This document shows, piece by piece, positions 17,240 to 25,832 of a DNA stretch of 64,000 nt. Every line of letters starts with the position of its first letter. The first letter of the stretch is position 1. Below the pieces are notes generated by a model. That model saw only the letters and a program-made list of their open reading frames with translations, was not told the origin of the DNA and ran no database searches. Source of the stretch: Firmicutes bacterium UBA6113 (lineage in GTDB: Bacteria; Bacillota; Clostridia; Tissierellales; Sedimentibacteraceae). Both the position numbers and the translations under genes were made by a program. The stretch lies in contig DIWF01000004.1 of the NCBI GenBank assembly GCA_002422545.1, positions 1-64,000 on the forward strand. Reading direction: 5' to 3'.

Positions 17240-19117
17240 CTAAACCTCCTTAATTGCTTTAAATGAGCATGCTTCAATACAAGCACCGCATTTTATGCAG
17301 ACTTTTTTGTCTATTACATAAGTTTCCTTGATTTTGCCGCTTATAGCATTAACCGGGCAATTTCTAGCGCATTTAGAGCATCCTTTGCATAGTGATGCAT
17401 CTATTTCTATTGATGATAAATCCTTGCATTGTTTTGCAGGGCAAATTTTGTCCACCACGTGAGCAAGATACTCATCATGGAAATATTCCAAAGTGCTTAG
17501 AACCGGATTAGCAGAAGTTTTTCCAAGACCGCAAAGAGCAGTGTTTTTAACGGTGTCTGCAATATCCTTTAAAAGATCCAGGTCTTCAACAGTGCCGTTT
17601 CCTGCAACAATCTTTTCCAGTATTTCAAGCATTCTCTTTGTGCCTTCTCTGCATGGAATGCATTTCCCGCAGGATTCTCTCTGGGTAAAGCTCATGAAGA
17701 AACGAGCAACCTCAACCATGCATGTATCTTCGTTCATTACAACCATACCGCCGGAACCTATCATGGCTCCAACTTTTTTAAGGGAGTCAAAGCTTAAGGG
17801 CAAATCCAGATGCCTTTCATCAAAAGTCAGACATCCGCCGGAAGGTCCTCCTATTTGAACTGCCTTGAATTTTTTGCCATCAGGTATACCGCCGCCTATG
17901 TCAAATATTACTTCCCTAAGGGTAGTTCCCATAGGTACTTCAATTAGACCTGTGTTTACAACATTTCCGGTAAGGGCAAATGCTTTTGTTCCTGGGCTGT
18001 CTTTTGTTCCGTATTTTTTATATTCATCAGCCCCATTTTTTATTATAAATGGAACGTTGGCGAATGTTTCAACATTGTTTAAAACAGTAGGGCATCCGAA
18101 CAAACCTTGTTCAACAGTACGGGGAGGTTTTACACGAGGCATTCCTCGGTCTCCTTCAATAGATGCAGTAAGGGCACTGCCTTCACCGCATACAAATGCT
18201 CCTGCTCCTTTGTTTATATGGAGGTCAAAATCAAATCCTGATCCTAAAATGTTTTCTCCAAGAAGCCCTGACTCTTCTGCTTGAGATATAGCCAGCTTCA
18301 GTCGTTCAACAGCCATGGGGTATTCTGCTCTTACATAAATGTATCCTGTATGGGCACCAACTGCATAGCCTGCAATTAACATTCCTTCAATTACCTTGTG
18401 AGGGTCTCCTTCCATCATGCTTCTGTCCATAAATGCACCCGGATCACCTTCATCACCGTTGCACACAATATATTTTACGGGGTTTGCTTGTGACAAAACC
18501 TGTCCCCATTTTTTTCCTGTGAGATAGCCTCCGCCCCCGCGTCCTCTAAGTCCTGAGTCCTGTACAAGTTTGCAGACATCTTTCGGTTCCATGGATCTAA
18601 GAACTTTTGAAAAAGCTTCATAACCGCCTCCGGCAATGCATTCCTGGATATTTTCAGCATCCATATGACCGCAGTTTTCAAGAACCAATCTTGTCTGTTT
18701 ATGGTAGAAAGGAATTTCTTCCTGTGTTTTGTAAACCTTTTTTTCATCCTGGTACATTAGCCTTTCAACAGGCTCACCATTCAGGATGGTATGTTTGAAA
18801 ATATCCTCACAGTCATCAAGCTTCACTCTCAGGTAAAGATAGTTGTATGGCTCAATTCTTACAAGGGGACCTGCTTCACAAAAGCCGTGACATCCACTTT
18901 TCTTGACGCTTGTTCCTTCTTCTTCCTTTAAAAGGTCAACATCAGCCAATGAGCCGTTTTCTTTTATAAGTCTTGAAAGTTCATCGTATATTGCTAATGA
19001 TCCGCTTGCAATGCAACCTGTACCGCAGCATACAAGGACTTTGATTTTTTGTTTGTTTAAAGAATTTTCAAATTTTTTGGCATATGATGACAAATCATGA
19101 TGTGTTTGAATTAACAT
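17240..19117 (-). CDS. hydB: NuoF-like flavoprotein subunit of the bifurcating hydrogenase
   Basis: This 625-residue subunit holds FMN and the NAD(H) site. It starts with a thioredoxin-like 2Fe-2S domain (VCCGTGCIASG, then CHGFCEAGP), followed by a NuoF core with GLRGRGGGGYLTGKKW (NADH site), NGDEGDPGAFMDRS (FMN site) and the cluster motif CGKCIPCREGT. Two C-terminal 4Fe-4S motifs, CKGCSKCARNCP and CIKCGACIEAC, complete it. The start is the ATG at 19117 with AAGGAGGAAG upstream, overlapping the end of the NuoE-like gene (ATGTTAA). The family takes electrons from NADH and ferredoxin together and passes them to HydA. Confidence 0.95.
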   Translation of the reverse strand: MLIQTHHDLSSYAKKFENSLNKQKIKVLVCCGTGCIASGSLAIYDELSRLIKENGSLADVDLLKEEEGTSVKKSGCHGFCEAGPLVRIEPYNYLYLRVKLDDCEDIFKHTILNGEPVERLMYQDEKKVYKTQEEIPFYHKQTRLVLENCGHMDAENIQECIAGGGYEAFSKVLRSMEPKDVCKLVQDSGLRGRGGGGYLTGKKWGQVLSQANPVKYIVCNGDEGDPGAFMDRSMMEGDPHKVIEGMLIAGYAVGAHTGYIYVRAEYPMAVERLKLAISQAEESGLLGENILGSGFDFDLHINKGAGAFVCGEGSALTASIEGDRGMPRVKPPRTVEQGLFGCPTVLNNVETFANVPFIIKNGADEYKKYGTKDSPGTKAFALTGNVVNTGLIEVPMGTTLREVIFDIGGGIPDGKKFKAVQIGGPSGGCLTFDERHLDLPLSFDSLKKVGAMIGSGGMVVMNEDTCMVEVARFFMSFTQRESCGKCIPCREGTKRMLEILEKIVAGNGTVEDLDLLKDIADTVKNTALCGLGKTSANPVLSTLEYFHDEYLAHVVDKICPAKQCKDLSSIEIDASLCKGCSKCARNCPVNAISGKIKETYVIDKKVCIKCGACIEACSFKAIKEV

Positions 19118-19593
19118 TGCGCTTCCTCCTTCTTTATGGTTCTTATTAAATCTACGGCCGTTTCTGGCGTCATTTTTGGATGGACGTGGTCGTTTATGGT
19201 AATGACCGGTGCCAGTCCACATGCACCCAGGCAGGAAACAGTTTCAATGGTAAAAAGCAGGTCATCCGTAGTTTTTTTCTTGTCAGATAAGCCCAGTTCC
19301 TTGTTCATGGCGTTTAAGATAGGCAAGGATTTTCTCACATGGCAAGCAGTTCCGTCGCATACCTTTATTATATTTTTCCCTTTTGCTTCAAGTGAAAAAT
19401 TTTCGTAAAACGTAGCTACACCATATATTTTAGACTGGCTGATGTCCATTTTTTCAGCTACATAAATTAAGATATCCTCAGGCAAGTAACGGTATTCCTT
19501 TTGAATTTCCTGAATAATTGTTATAAGTTCTTTTTTTTCACAGCTGTGACGTCTTAATATTTCATCAACTTTTTCTTTAAATTCTGCAATCAT
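19111..19593 (-). CDS. hydC: NuoE-like 2Fe-2S subunit of the bifurcating hydrogenase
   Basis: This 160-residue thioredoxin-like ferredoxin has the four-Cys pattern of NuoE: DGTACHVR near residue 85 and SCLGACGLAP near residue 125. It is the first gene of the operon and would carry electrons within the complex. It overlaps the next gene by seven bases, indicating translational coupling. No hndB-like fourth gene is present, so the operon matches the trimeric HydABC layout (Thermotoga-like) rather than the four-gene Hnd layout. Confidence 0.93.
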   Translation of the reverse strand: MIAEFKEKVDEILRRHSCEKKELITIIQEIQKEYRYLPEDILIYVAEKMDISQSKIYGVATFYENFSLEAKGKNIIKVCDGTACHVRKSLPILNAMNKELGLSDKKKTTDDLLFTIETVSCLGACGLAPVITINDHVHPKMTPETAVDLIRTIKKEEAQC

Positions 19594-19633
19594 TAACAGT
19601 CCCCTCCGGTAATTATTTTTAATCTTTGATAAT

Positions 19634-19663
19634 AATATAACAAATTCTACGCATAGAAAACAA
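19634..19663 (-). promoter_or_regulatory. Possible promoter of the hydrogenase operon
   Basis: On the minus strand TTGTTT and TATATT are separated by 18 bp, about 40 bp before the hydC start. Confidence 0.4.
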
Positions 19664-19763
19664 GTGTCTTAAAAAATACATAAAAATGAAATCGAAAGAT
19701 ATGTAGTTCAGGCATAAAGAAAAGCAAAAAAGATATTTTCAGCATGAAAGTAAATAAAACAAT

Positions 19764-19814
19764 TTGACATACCTAGATAATCTATGTAATAATAGTACAT
19801 AGATTATCTAGGTA
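19764..19814 (+). promoter_or_regulatory. padR promoter overlapped by a perfect 19-bp-arm palindrome
   Basis: TTGACA (19764-19769) and AATAAT (19788-19793) form a promoter with an 18-bp spacer. TACCTAGATAATCTATGTA (19770-19788) is matched exactly by its complement at 19796-19814, with a 7-bp centre. The palindrome fills the spacer and encloses the -10, and its second arm ends just before the padR ribosome site. PadR family repressors bind ATGT/ACAT-type dyads; both half motifs occur here. Autorepression is the natural reading. Confidence 0.85.
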
Positions 19815-19826
19815 TAGGGAGGAATT

Positions 19827-20171
19827 ATGAAAGTAGATAAAAGTTTAATAAAAGGAAATACAAAGATGTTAGTTTTATCAATAATTGAATCAGGCAATAA
19901 ATACGGCTATGAAATCATCAAGGAATTAGAAGCTAAGTCATACGGAACTTTTGTATTGAAGGAAGGCACATTGTACCCCATACTGCACGGACTTGAAAAG
20001 GATGAACTCATAAAGTCGGCAGTTTACATGATGGAATCAAACAAGTCCAGGAAATATTATAAAATAACAAAAAAGGGCAGGGTAAACTTATACAATATGA
20101 AAAAGGAATGGATTGAATTTTCCACAAAGGTAAATTTAATAGTGGGGAAGGAATCAACCATATCATTATAA
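19827..20171 (+). CDS. PadR family transcriptional regulator
   Basis: This 114-residue protein is a winged-helix repressor of the short PadR subfamily, consisting of the DNA-binding domain plus a C-terminal dimer helix. Visible signatures are YGYEIIKEL near residue 30, LKEGTLYPILHGLE near residue 48 and SRKYYKITKKG near residue 72. AGGGAGGA precedes the ATG. It is monocistronic: its own terminator follows and the next gene lies on the other strand. The dyad in its promoter suggests autoregulation. Most short PadR genes sit beside a transporter or membrane gene they control; no such partner is seen here, so its target may lie elsewhere. Confidence 0.9.
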   Translation: MKVDKSLIKGNTKMLVLSIIESGNKYGYEIIKELEAKSYGTFVLKEGTLYPILHGLEKDELIKSAVYMMESNKSRKYYKITKKGRVNLYNMKKEWIEFSTKVNLIVGKESTISL

Positions 20172-20187
20172 ATACAATGATAAAAAT

Positions 20188-20212
20188 AACAGCCTAAGAT
20201 TTGGCTGTTTCC
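20188..20212 (+). terminator. Probable terminator of padR
   Basis: AACAGCC/GGCTGTT is a 7-bp stem with an 8-nt loop and a short T tail. Confidence 0.5.
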
Positions 20213-20235
20213 ATATACTTTATCTGTTATACCAT

Positions 20236-20253
20236 GGGCGGGTAAGCCCGCCC
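20236..20253. repeat. Short GC-rich REP-like hairpin
   Basis: GGGCGGG-TAAG-CCCGCCC is a 7-bp GC stem in AT-rich DNA, five bases from the stop of the acidic protein gene. It resembles the hairpin units at 9242 and 9292 in size and composition. Confidence 0.55.
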
Positions 20254-20258
20254 CGGAA

Positions 20259-20762
20259 TTAAGAAATTTTACCAAGGAAGATTATTTCTTCTGTTTCAGC
20301 GTTTGTAATCAACAAACCTAGGTCTTCCCAGTTTGAAGAGCCCAAGTAGCTAAGTCTGTCGTCCCAGGCGTCATCATATTCTTCCTTTGAAACGCGCTCA
20401 GCATCCACATAATATTCAACATCAGAGTAAATCAGTTTGAATCCATCCTGAGAAACATGATCTTCTTCAAATTCATATTCATAATCGTCTTCTTCGCCAT
20501 AATCATCATAATCGTCATCGTAAGAATAATCACTGTAGCTATTGTATTCTTCCTCAACACCATCAGTATACAGGTATCCGTAATTAATCAAATTATAAAG
20601 GCATTCATACATTTTATCCATATGGTCTCCATTGGCGTAAGCTTCAGCAAGCTGTGAGAAAAAATCCAGTATTTCCTGATCCTTTACTTCATATGTTACC
20701 TTGTCCTTTGTGTACAGATTTTCCTTGCAGTCTCCGCTTTCATTTGTTATGGTAATTTTCAT
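20259..20762 (-). CDS. Acidic protein of unknown function
   Basis: I do not recognise this 167-residue protein. It has no signal peptide or membrane helix. The first 65 residues look like a small mixed fold. Residues 68-105 are a striking run of Asp, Glu and Tyr, including DYSYDDDYDDYGEEDDYEYE. The C-terminal 60 residues look globular again. The acidic segment could bind cations or basic proteins, or simply be a flexible linker. A good start is given by an ATG with GGGGGACTGACC upstream. It has its own transcription unit between padR (convergent) and the metallo-hydrolase gene. Confidence 0.75.
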   Translation of the reverse strand: MKITITNESGDCKENLYTKDKVTYEVKDQEILDFFSQLAEAYANGDHMDKMYECLYNLINYGYLYTDGVEEEYNSYSDYSYDDDYDDYGEEDDYEYEFEEDHVSQDGFKLIYSDVEYYVDAERVSKEEYDDAWDDRLSYLGSSNWEDLGLLITNAETEEIIFLGKIS

Positions 20763-20881
20763 GGTCAGTCCCCCTTGACATATCTATTTATAAAATATAT
20801 TATGAATTTTAAAATTTAGCATAAATTTTTTCGATTTTGCATATAAAAGTTTTCAGGTGCAATTATAAAGAACCATTAAAT

Positions 20882-20908
20882 AAAAAAAATGTCGCTTTAC
20901 AGCGGCAT
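20882..20908 (-). terminator. Terminator of the metallo-hydrolase gene
   Basis: ATGTCGCT/AGCGGCAT stem with a TTAC loop; eight Ts follow on the minus strand. Confidence 0.75.
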
Positions 20909-20917
20909 TGATCATAT

Positions 20918-21646
20918 TTAAATTTCCAGCAATTCATTGGGGTGGCTGATTTCTAAAATTTTTGTTGACGGAAACTTTTCCTGCTGGGACATTTTAAATT
21001 TATGAGATATACTGAACTCATCCCAGAGATGCATTGGAATGAATGTTCTTGGTTTTATTTTATGGATAAAGTATTCTCCTCCGCAATGATAATTTTCTTC
21101 AAGCCTGTAGTCAACCGGGAAAAATGCAACGCTTATGACATTTCTTTTTCCTTTAATATCATCAACAATGTTTTTAAATGCTTCTTCCATTGCTTTTTCC
21201 TCTGATAATGTATCTTCTGACCATTTCCACCAGTTCAGGTCGCCTGCGTGGAATATCCTTCGATGGTCAACTTCAACTGTAAAGCTTATTCCTTCATCTG
21301 TGGAACCATATGATAAAATTTTTAAATTGTTTATATGAATTTCTTCATTTGTCTTCATGAAATGATAATTGATTTCAGGATTTTTAATTTTAATGTCGGA
21401 GCTTAATATGTAATAGATATTTTTTTTAATTTCATGCCACTTTAAGATTTCCTTGTTGAAATGATCGTGGTGGTTATGGGATGAAAAAACATAAAGCGGT
21501 TTTTCACTTTCAAATATATTACTCATAAGAACATTAAAATCAAAATCTGAATTTTTGTCCTTCTTGTTTTTAAAATAATCAAACAACAAAAAAGAACTTT
21601 TAGCTTCAATGATAAAACAGCTGTGGTAAATAAAGAATATTTTCAT
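20918..21646 (-). CDS. Metallo-beta-lactamase fold hydrolase
   Basis: This 242-residue cytoplasmic protein has the metal motif SSHNHHDHF near residue 62 (HxHxDH) and later FHAGDLNWWKW, in which the Asp is a bridging-ligand candidate, and MHLWDEF with a further His. It resembles UlaG-like or Lactamase_B_3-type hydrolases, whose substrates vary widely; none can be assigned. The start was moved to the ATG at 21646 because AGAGGTGA precedes it. It is monocistronic. The repeated Trp residues in NWWKWSED are unusual and might help place the subfamily. Confidence 0.8.
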   Translation of the reverse strand: MKIFFIYHSCFIIEAKSSFLLFDYFKNKKDKNSDFDFNVLMSNIFESEKPLYVFSSHNHHDHFNKEILKWHEIKKNIYYILSSDIKIKNPEINYHFMKTNEEIHINNLKILSYGSTDEGISFTVEVDHRRIFHAGDLNWWKWSEDTLSEEKAMEEAFKNIVDDIKGKRNVISVAFFPVDYRLEENYHCGGEYFIHKIKPRTFIPMHLWDEFSISHKFKMSQQEKFPSTKILEISHPNELLEI

Positions 21647-21837
21647 AAAATCACCTCTAAGAAATATTATAATATAATCGACGACCGCCGGCAATAATAA
21701 CGTATAAGCATGATTTTAATTATTATTTTCAAAATTATAATAAAAAATAGAAATAATGCGAAAAAATTATTTGTATTAACAAAACTTTCGTAGTATAATG
21801 AGAAGTTAATAATAATAAAATGAGGATGATACGATTA

Positions 21838-23511
21838 ATGAAAATTGAAAATGTAATTTTGAATGACAACATTCAAAAAGCTTTACAAGAAATGGGATTC
21901 GAAGAAAGTACCCAAATCCAGCAAGAAGCTATACCAGTAGTACTGGAAGGCCATGATATAATAGGACAATCAAATACAGGAACAGGAAAAACAGCGGCTT
22001 TTGGGATACCAATACTTGAAAAAATAGACACGAAAGTGAAACTTCCACAAGCTTTAGTATTGTTGCCAACAAGAGAATTAGCCGTACAGGTGGCTAACGA
22101 GTTCAGAAAAATCGGGAAATACATGGATGGCATCAAGACTGTAACAGTTTATGGCGGAGCAGATATAAGAACACAAATCAACAAGGTGAAAGAAGGAGCA
22201 CAGATAATAGTCGGTACTCCAGGTAGAATCATAGATCTTATAGACAGACATGTAATAAAATTGAATGAACTTAAGATCACTGTATTGGATGAAGCTGACG
22301 AAATGCTTAAAATGGGTTTCAGGGAAGACATTGAGCTTATACTAAGCAATGTGGAACACGTGACTCAGACGCTTTTGTTTTCTGCTACAATTCCGGATGA
22401 TATGAAAAAAATCATCAAAAAATTCCTTAAAAATCCTGTGTCAATCAAGACATTGAGAGAAGGAATCACTGCAAAGGAAGTTAAACAAAGCTATTTCCTT
22501 GTTAAGCAGTCAGACAAGGTTGATGCTTTAGCAAGACTGATTGACACGTACACACCTAAATTGACGCTGGTGTTCTGCAACACAAAAAAGTCAGTTGATG
22601 ATTTGTATGAAGTGTTGATTGAAAAAGGGTACAACTGCGATAAAATCCACGGTGACATAAAACAGTCACAAAGAATTGACACCCTGACAAAGTTCAATAA
22701 CGGACTTATTGACATATTAATTGCAACAGACGTTGCAGCAAGAGGCCTGGACATAAAAGAAGTTGAATGCGTAATTAACTTTGAAGTCCCTTCAAAGGAA
22801 GATTACTATGTTCACCGTATTGGAAGAACAGGAAGAGCTGGCAAGGAAGGTGCATCCTTCACATTGGCTTCAGCCAAAGAAATAAAAAAAATTGAAAACA
22901 TAGAAAAATACACTAAAAAGCCTATAAGAAAAAGAACAATTCCTACTGTTGACAAGGTTAATGAAGTTAAACAGGATAAATTCATAAGGGGAGTTGTAGA
23001 AATTATAGAAAAAGGCGAAATAGGCGAAAACAGAACTCTTGCAGGAAGACTTCTGGAACAAGGATATGATGCCGAAACTCTTATTGCTGCAATGATTAAG
23101 AAGCTTGTTAAATTTGACACTTCAGAAGAAAGAGATTTAAATGATATTATTCCTGAAAGAAAGAAAATATCAAGAGGAGCTAAAAATCTTGAAGATACTG
23201 TAAGATTCCATGTGAACCTTGGAAAGAAACAAGGAATAAGGCCAGGAGACATTCTTGGTGCTGTTGCAGGAGAATGCGGTATACCGGGTTCTGACATAGG
23301 AGAAATAGAAGTGCTTGAAAACTATTCTTTCTTCAATGCAGCTTCTGAACATCAGATGAGAATACTTGACAGAATGCAGGGAGCTCAGATAAAAGGCAAG
23401 GATGTAATGGTTGAATTGTCAAAAGAAAAGAAATCCTCAAGACCGGCGAGAGGAAAGTCTTTTGATGAGAAACCAATGTGGCAGAGAAACAAACCAAGAA
23501 AAAAATATTAA
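21838..23511 (+). CDS. DEAD-box RNA helicase with DbpA-type RNA-binding domain
   Basis: This ATP-dependent RNA helicase of about 557 residues has the Q motif near residues 20-28, motif I SNTGTGKT at 45-52, motif II DEADEML, motif III SAT, and motif VI HRIGRTGRAG. The C-terminal 75 residues (FHVNLGKKQGIRPGDILGAV) form a DbpA/CsdA-like RNA-binding domain, followed by a basic tail. Relatives act in ribosome assembly or cold adaptation. I chose the ATG at 21838, preceded by GAGGATGA; in-frame ATGs at 21820 and 21826 lack a ribosome site. It ends just before the thrS promoter. Confidence 0.94.
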   Translation: MKIENVILNDNIQKALQEMGFEESTQIQQEAIPVVLEGHDIIGQSNTGTGKTAAFGIPILEKIDTKVKLPQALVLLPTRELAVQVANEFRKIGKYMDGIKTVTVYGGADIRTQINKVKEGAQIIVGTPGRIIDLIDRHVIKLNELKITVLDEADEMLKMGFREDIELILSNVEHVTQTLLFSATIPDDMKKIIKKFLKNPVSIKTLREGITAKEVKQSYFLVKQSDKVDALARLIDTYTPKLTLVFCNTKKSVDDLYEVLIEKGYNCDKIHGDIKQSQRIDTLTKFNNGLIDILIATDVAARGLDIKEVECVINFEVPSKEDYYVHRIGRTGRAGKEGASFTLASAKEIKKIENIEKYTKKPIRKRTIPTVDKVNEVKQDKFIRGVVEIIEKGEIGENRTLAGRLLEQGYDAETLIAAMIKKLVKFDTSEERDLNDIIPERKKISRGAKNLEDTVRFHVNLGKKQGIRPGDILGAVAGECGIPGSDIGEIEVLENYSFFNAASEHQMRILDRMQGAQIKGKDVMVELSKEKKSSRPARGKSFDEKPMWQRNKPRKKY

Positions 23512-23518
23512 AATTTAG

Positions 23519-23547
23519 TTGACACAATAAAATCATGGTAATATAAT
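23519..23547 (+). promoter_or_regulatory. Consensus promoter of the thrS T-box transcript
   Basis: TTGACA and TATAAT are both perfect, with a 17-bp spacer, directly after the helicase stop codon. Confidence 0.85.
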
Positions 23548-23565
23548 GATAAAAATGAAACTGTG

Positions 23566-23778
23566 ATGGATCGAGTAATACAGATACAGCGCTTCAGAGA
23601 AGGGGGTCAAGGCTGAGAGCTTCCTGCGAATGACTGTGTGAAAACTAATCCGGAGTTAAACTTGAAAGCGCAAGTGTAAAAGTTTGGTATGGATGCCTTA
23701 AATCCCTTGAGAAGCAACTAAGGTGGAACCACGATATCTCGTCCTTAAACAATATGTTTAAGACGAGATATTTTTTAT
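23566..23778 (+). promoter_or_regulatory. T-box leader of thrS
   Basis: The leader contains the T-box core AAGGTGGAACCACG (23720-23733), which pairs with uncharged tRNA, followed by a terminator stem ATATCTCGTC.../...GACGAGATAT and a T-run. A likely specifier is ACT at 23644-23646 (preceded by GAAA, followed by A), a Thr codon that agrees with the downstream gene. Low charging of tRNA-Thr would favour read-through. Confidence 0.9.
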
Positions 23779-23809
23779 TATAAAATCAATATTACATGGA
23801 GGGAAAATT

Positions 23810-25735
23810 ATGATTAAATTAACTTTGCCTGATAACAGCGTAAGAGAATATGAAGATGGAATATTAGCTTTAGACGTTGCAAAGAGCATTAGTGAAGGTT
23901 TAGCAAGAAGCGTTGTGGGAGCAGTATACAACGGAGAAACAATAGGACTTAAAGACTCAATCAAAGATGACGGAACAATAAAGTTCCTCAAGTTTGAAGA
24001 TAAAGAAGGAAAGCATGTGTTCTGGCATACTTCTTCACACATTATGGCTCATGCAATCAAAAGAATCTGGCCTGATGCCAAACTTGCCATAGGACCTGCC
24101 ATAGACAACGGTTTTTATTATGATATCGACATGGAGTACAGGCTGGTTCAGGAAGACTTTGAAAAAATTGAAGCAGAAATGAAGAAAATCGTTAAGGAAG
24201 GTCTGGAACTTGAACGCTTTGAACTTCCAAGAGCAGAAGCTATAAAGTTCATGGAAGAAAAACAGGAACCTTACAAGGTTGAGCTTATTCAGGACTTGCC
24301 GGAAGATGCAGTTATATCTTTCTACAAGCAGGGAGATTTCACTGACCTTTGCGCAGGCCCTCACCTAGAATCAACTAAAAAACCAAAGGCAGTGAAGCTT
24401 TTAAGCATTGCTGGAGCTTACTGGAGAGGCAGCGAAAACAACAAGATGCTTCAGCGTGTTTACGGAATAACTTTTGAAAAGGCTAAAGACCTGGAAGATT
24501 ATCTGAAAATGATTGAAGAAGCTAAAAAACGTGACCATAGAAAACTGGGCAAGGAATTAGACTTGTTCTTCATGTCAGAAGAAGGTCCGGGATTCCCGTT
24601 CTTCCTTCCTAAAGGCGTGGAAGTTAAAAATGAACTGATGAAATTCTGGAGAGAAATGCATAAAAAAGCAGGCTATGTGGAAATTGAAACTCCATTGATG
24701 TTAAACAGACATTTGTGGGAAACATCAGGTCACTGGTTTACTTACAAGGAAAATATGTATACAACTGTAATTGACGAACAGGATTTTGCAATAAAACCTA
24801 TGAACTGCCCTGGAGGTATCCTTGTATATAAAAATGCAATGCACTCCTACAAGGACTTTCCAATGAGAGTTGCTGAAGCAGGAAGAGTTCACAGACACGA
24901 ATTGTCAGGCGCACTGCATGGACTCATGCGTGTCAGAGCATTTACCCAGGATGATGCCCACTTGTTCATTCTGCCGGAACAAATAAAGGATGAAATTAAA
25001 GGTGTTATCAAATTAATTGATGAGATATACAAACAATTTGGATTTTCATATAAATTAGAGCTTTCAACAAGACCAGAAAAGTTCCTTGGAGAAATTAAGG
25101 ACTGGGATATGGCAGAAGCATCATTAAAGGCTGCTCTTGAAGAACTAAATCTTAATTTTGTAATCAATGAAGGTGACGGAGCATTCTACGGACCAAAAAT
25201 AGACTTCCACCTCACTGACTGCATAGGCAGAACATGGCAGTGCGGAACAATTCAGTTAGATTACCAGCTTCCACAGCGCTTTGAAATGGAATATGTGGGA
25301 GCCGACGGACAAAAGCACAGACCTGTAATGATTCACAGAACTGCATTCGGAAGCATTGAAAGATTCTTTGGAATACTTATAGAACAATTTGCAGGTGCAT
25401 TCCCGACATGGCTTGCTCCTGTTCAGGTAAAAGTTCTTCCAATTTCAGACAAATACAACGAATATGCTGAAAAAGTAAAAAAACAGCTTGAAGAAAAGAA
25501 CATCAGAGTTGAAGTTGATCTAAGAGCTGAAAAAATAGGATACAAAATCAGAGAAGCTCAAATGGAAAAAGTTCCTTTCATGTTTGTTGTTGGAGAAAAA
25601 GAAGTTGAAAACAACGGCGTATCTGTAAGAGAAAGAAAACAAGGTGACATGGGTTCCATGAACGTTGATGAAATAGTAAGCATAATATTGAACAAAATAA
25701 CTTCAAGAGAAAATGATTCACCACAATTGGCTTAA
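23810..25735 (+). CDS. thrS: Threonyl-tRNA synthetase
   Basis: This 641-residue class II synthetase charges tRNA-Thr. It has an N-terminal TGS domain (about 1-62), the second additional domain for editing with HTSSHIMAHA near residue 71, the catalytic core with zinc ligands (MNCPGG near residue 330; MIHRTAFGSIERFF near residue 508) and a C-terminal anticodon-binding domain. The length is normal. The ATG follows ATGGAGGG. It is controlled by the T-box leader just upstream and closed by a terminator. Confidence 0.97.
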   Translation: MIKLTLPDNSVREYEDGILALDVAKSISEGLARSVVGAVYNGETIGLKDSIKDDGTIKFLKFEDKEGKHVFWHTSSHIMAHAIKRIWPDAKLAIGPAIDNGFYYDIDMEYRLVQEDFEKIEAEMKKIVKEGLELERFELPRAEAIKFMEEKQEPYKVELIQDLPEDAVISFYKQGDFTDLCAGPHLESTKKPKAVKLLSIAGAYWRGSENNKMLQRVYGITFEKAKDLEDYLKMIEEAKKRDHRKLGKELDLFFMSEEGPGFPFFLPKGVEVKNELMKFWREMHKKAGYVEIETPLMLNRHLWETSGHWFTYKENMYTTVIDEQDFAIKPMNCPGGILVYKNAMHSYKDFPMRVAEAGRVHRHELSGALHGLMRVRAFTQDDAHLFILPEQIKDEIKGVIKLIDEIYKQFGFSYKLELSTRPEKFLGEIKDWDMAEASLKAALEELNLNFVINEGDGAFYGPKIDFHLTDCIGRTWQCGTIQLDYQLPQRFEMEYVGADGQKHRPVMIHRTAFGSIERFFGILIEQFAGAFPTWLAPVQVKVLPISDKYNEYAEKVKKQLEEKNIRVEVDLRAEKIGYKIREAQMEKVPFMFVVGEKEVENNGVSVRERKQGDMGSMNVDEIVSIILNKITSRENDSPQLA

Positions 25736-25746
25736 GTTAAATAAGG

Positions 25747-25770
25747 GATACCGCTTTGCGGTATCTTTTT
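25747..25770 (+). terminator. Terminator of thrS
   Basis: GATACCGC-TTT-GCGGTATC perfect 8-bp stem and five Ts. Confidence 0.85.
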
Positions 25771-25832
25771 ATGTTGTCATTATTTGCTTTTGTGGTTATA
25801 ATTAATATATCAGTAAAAAAAGGAGCAATGAA

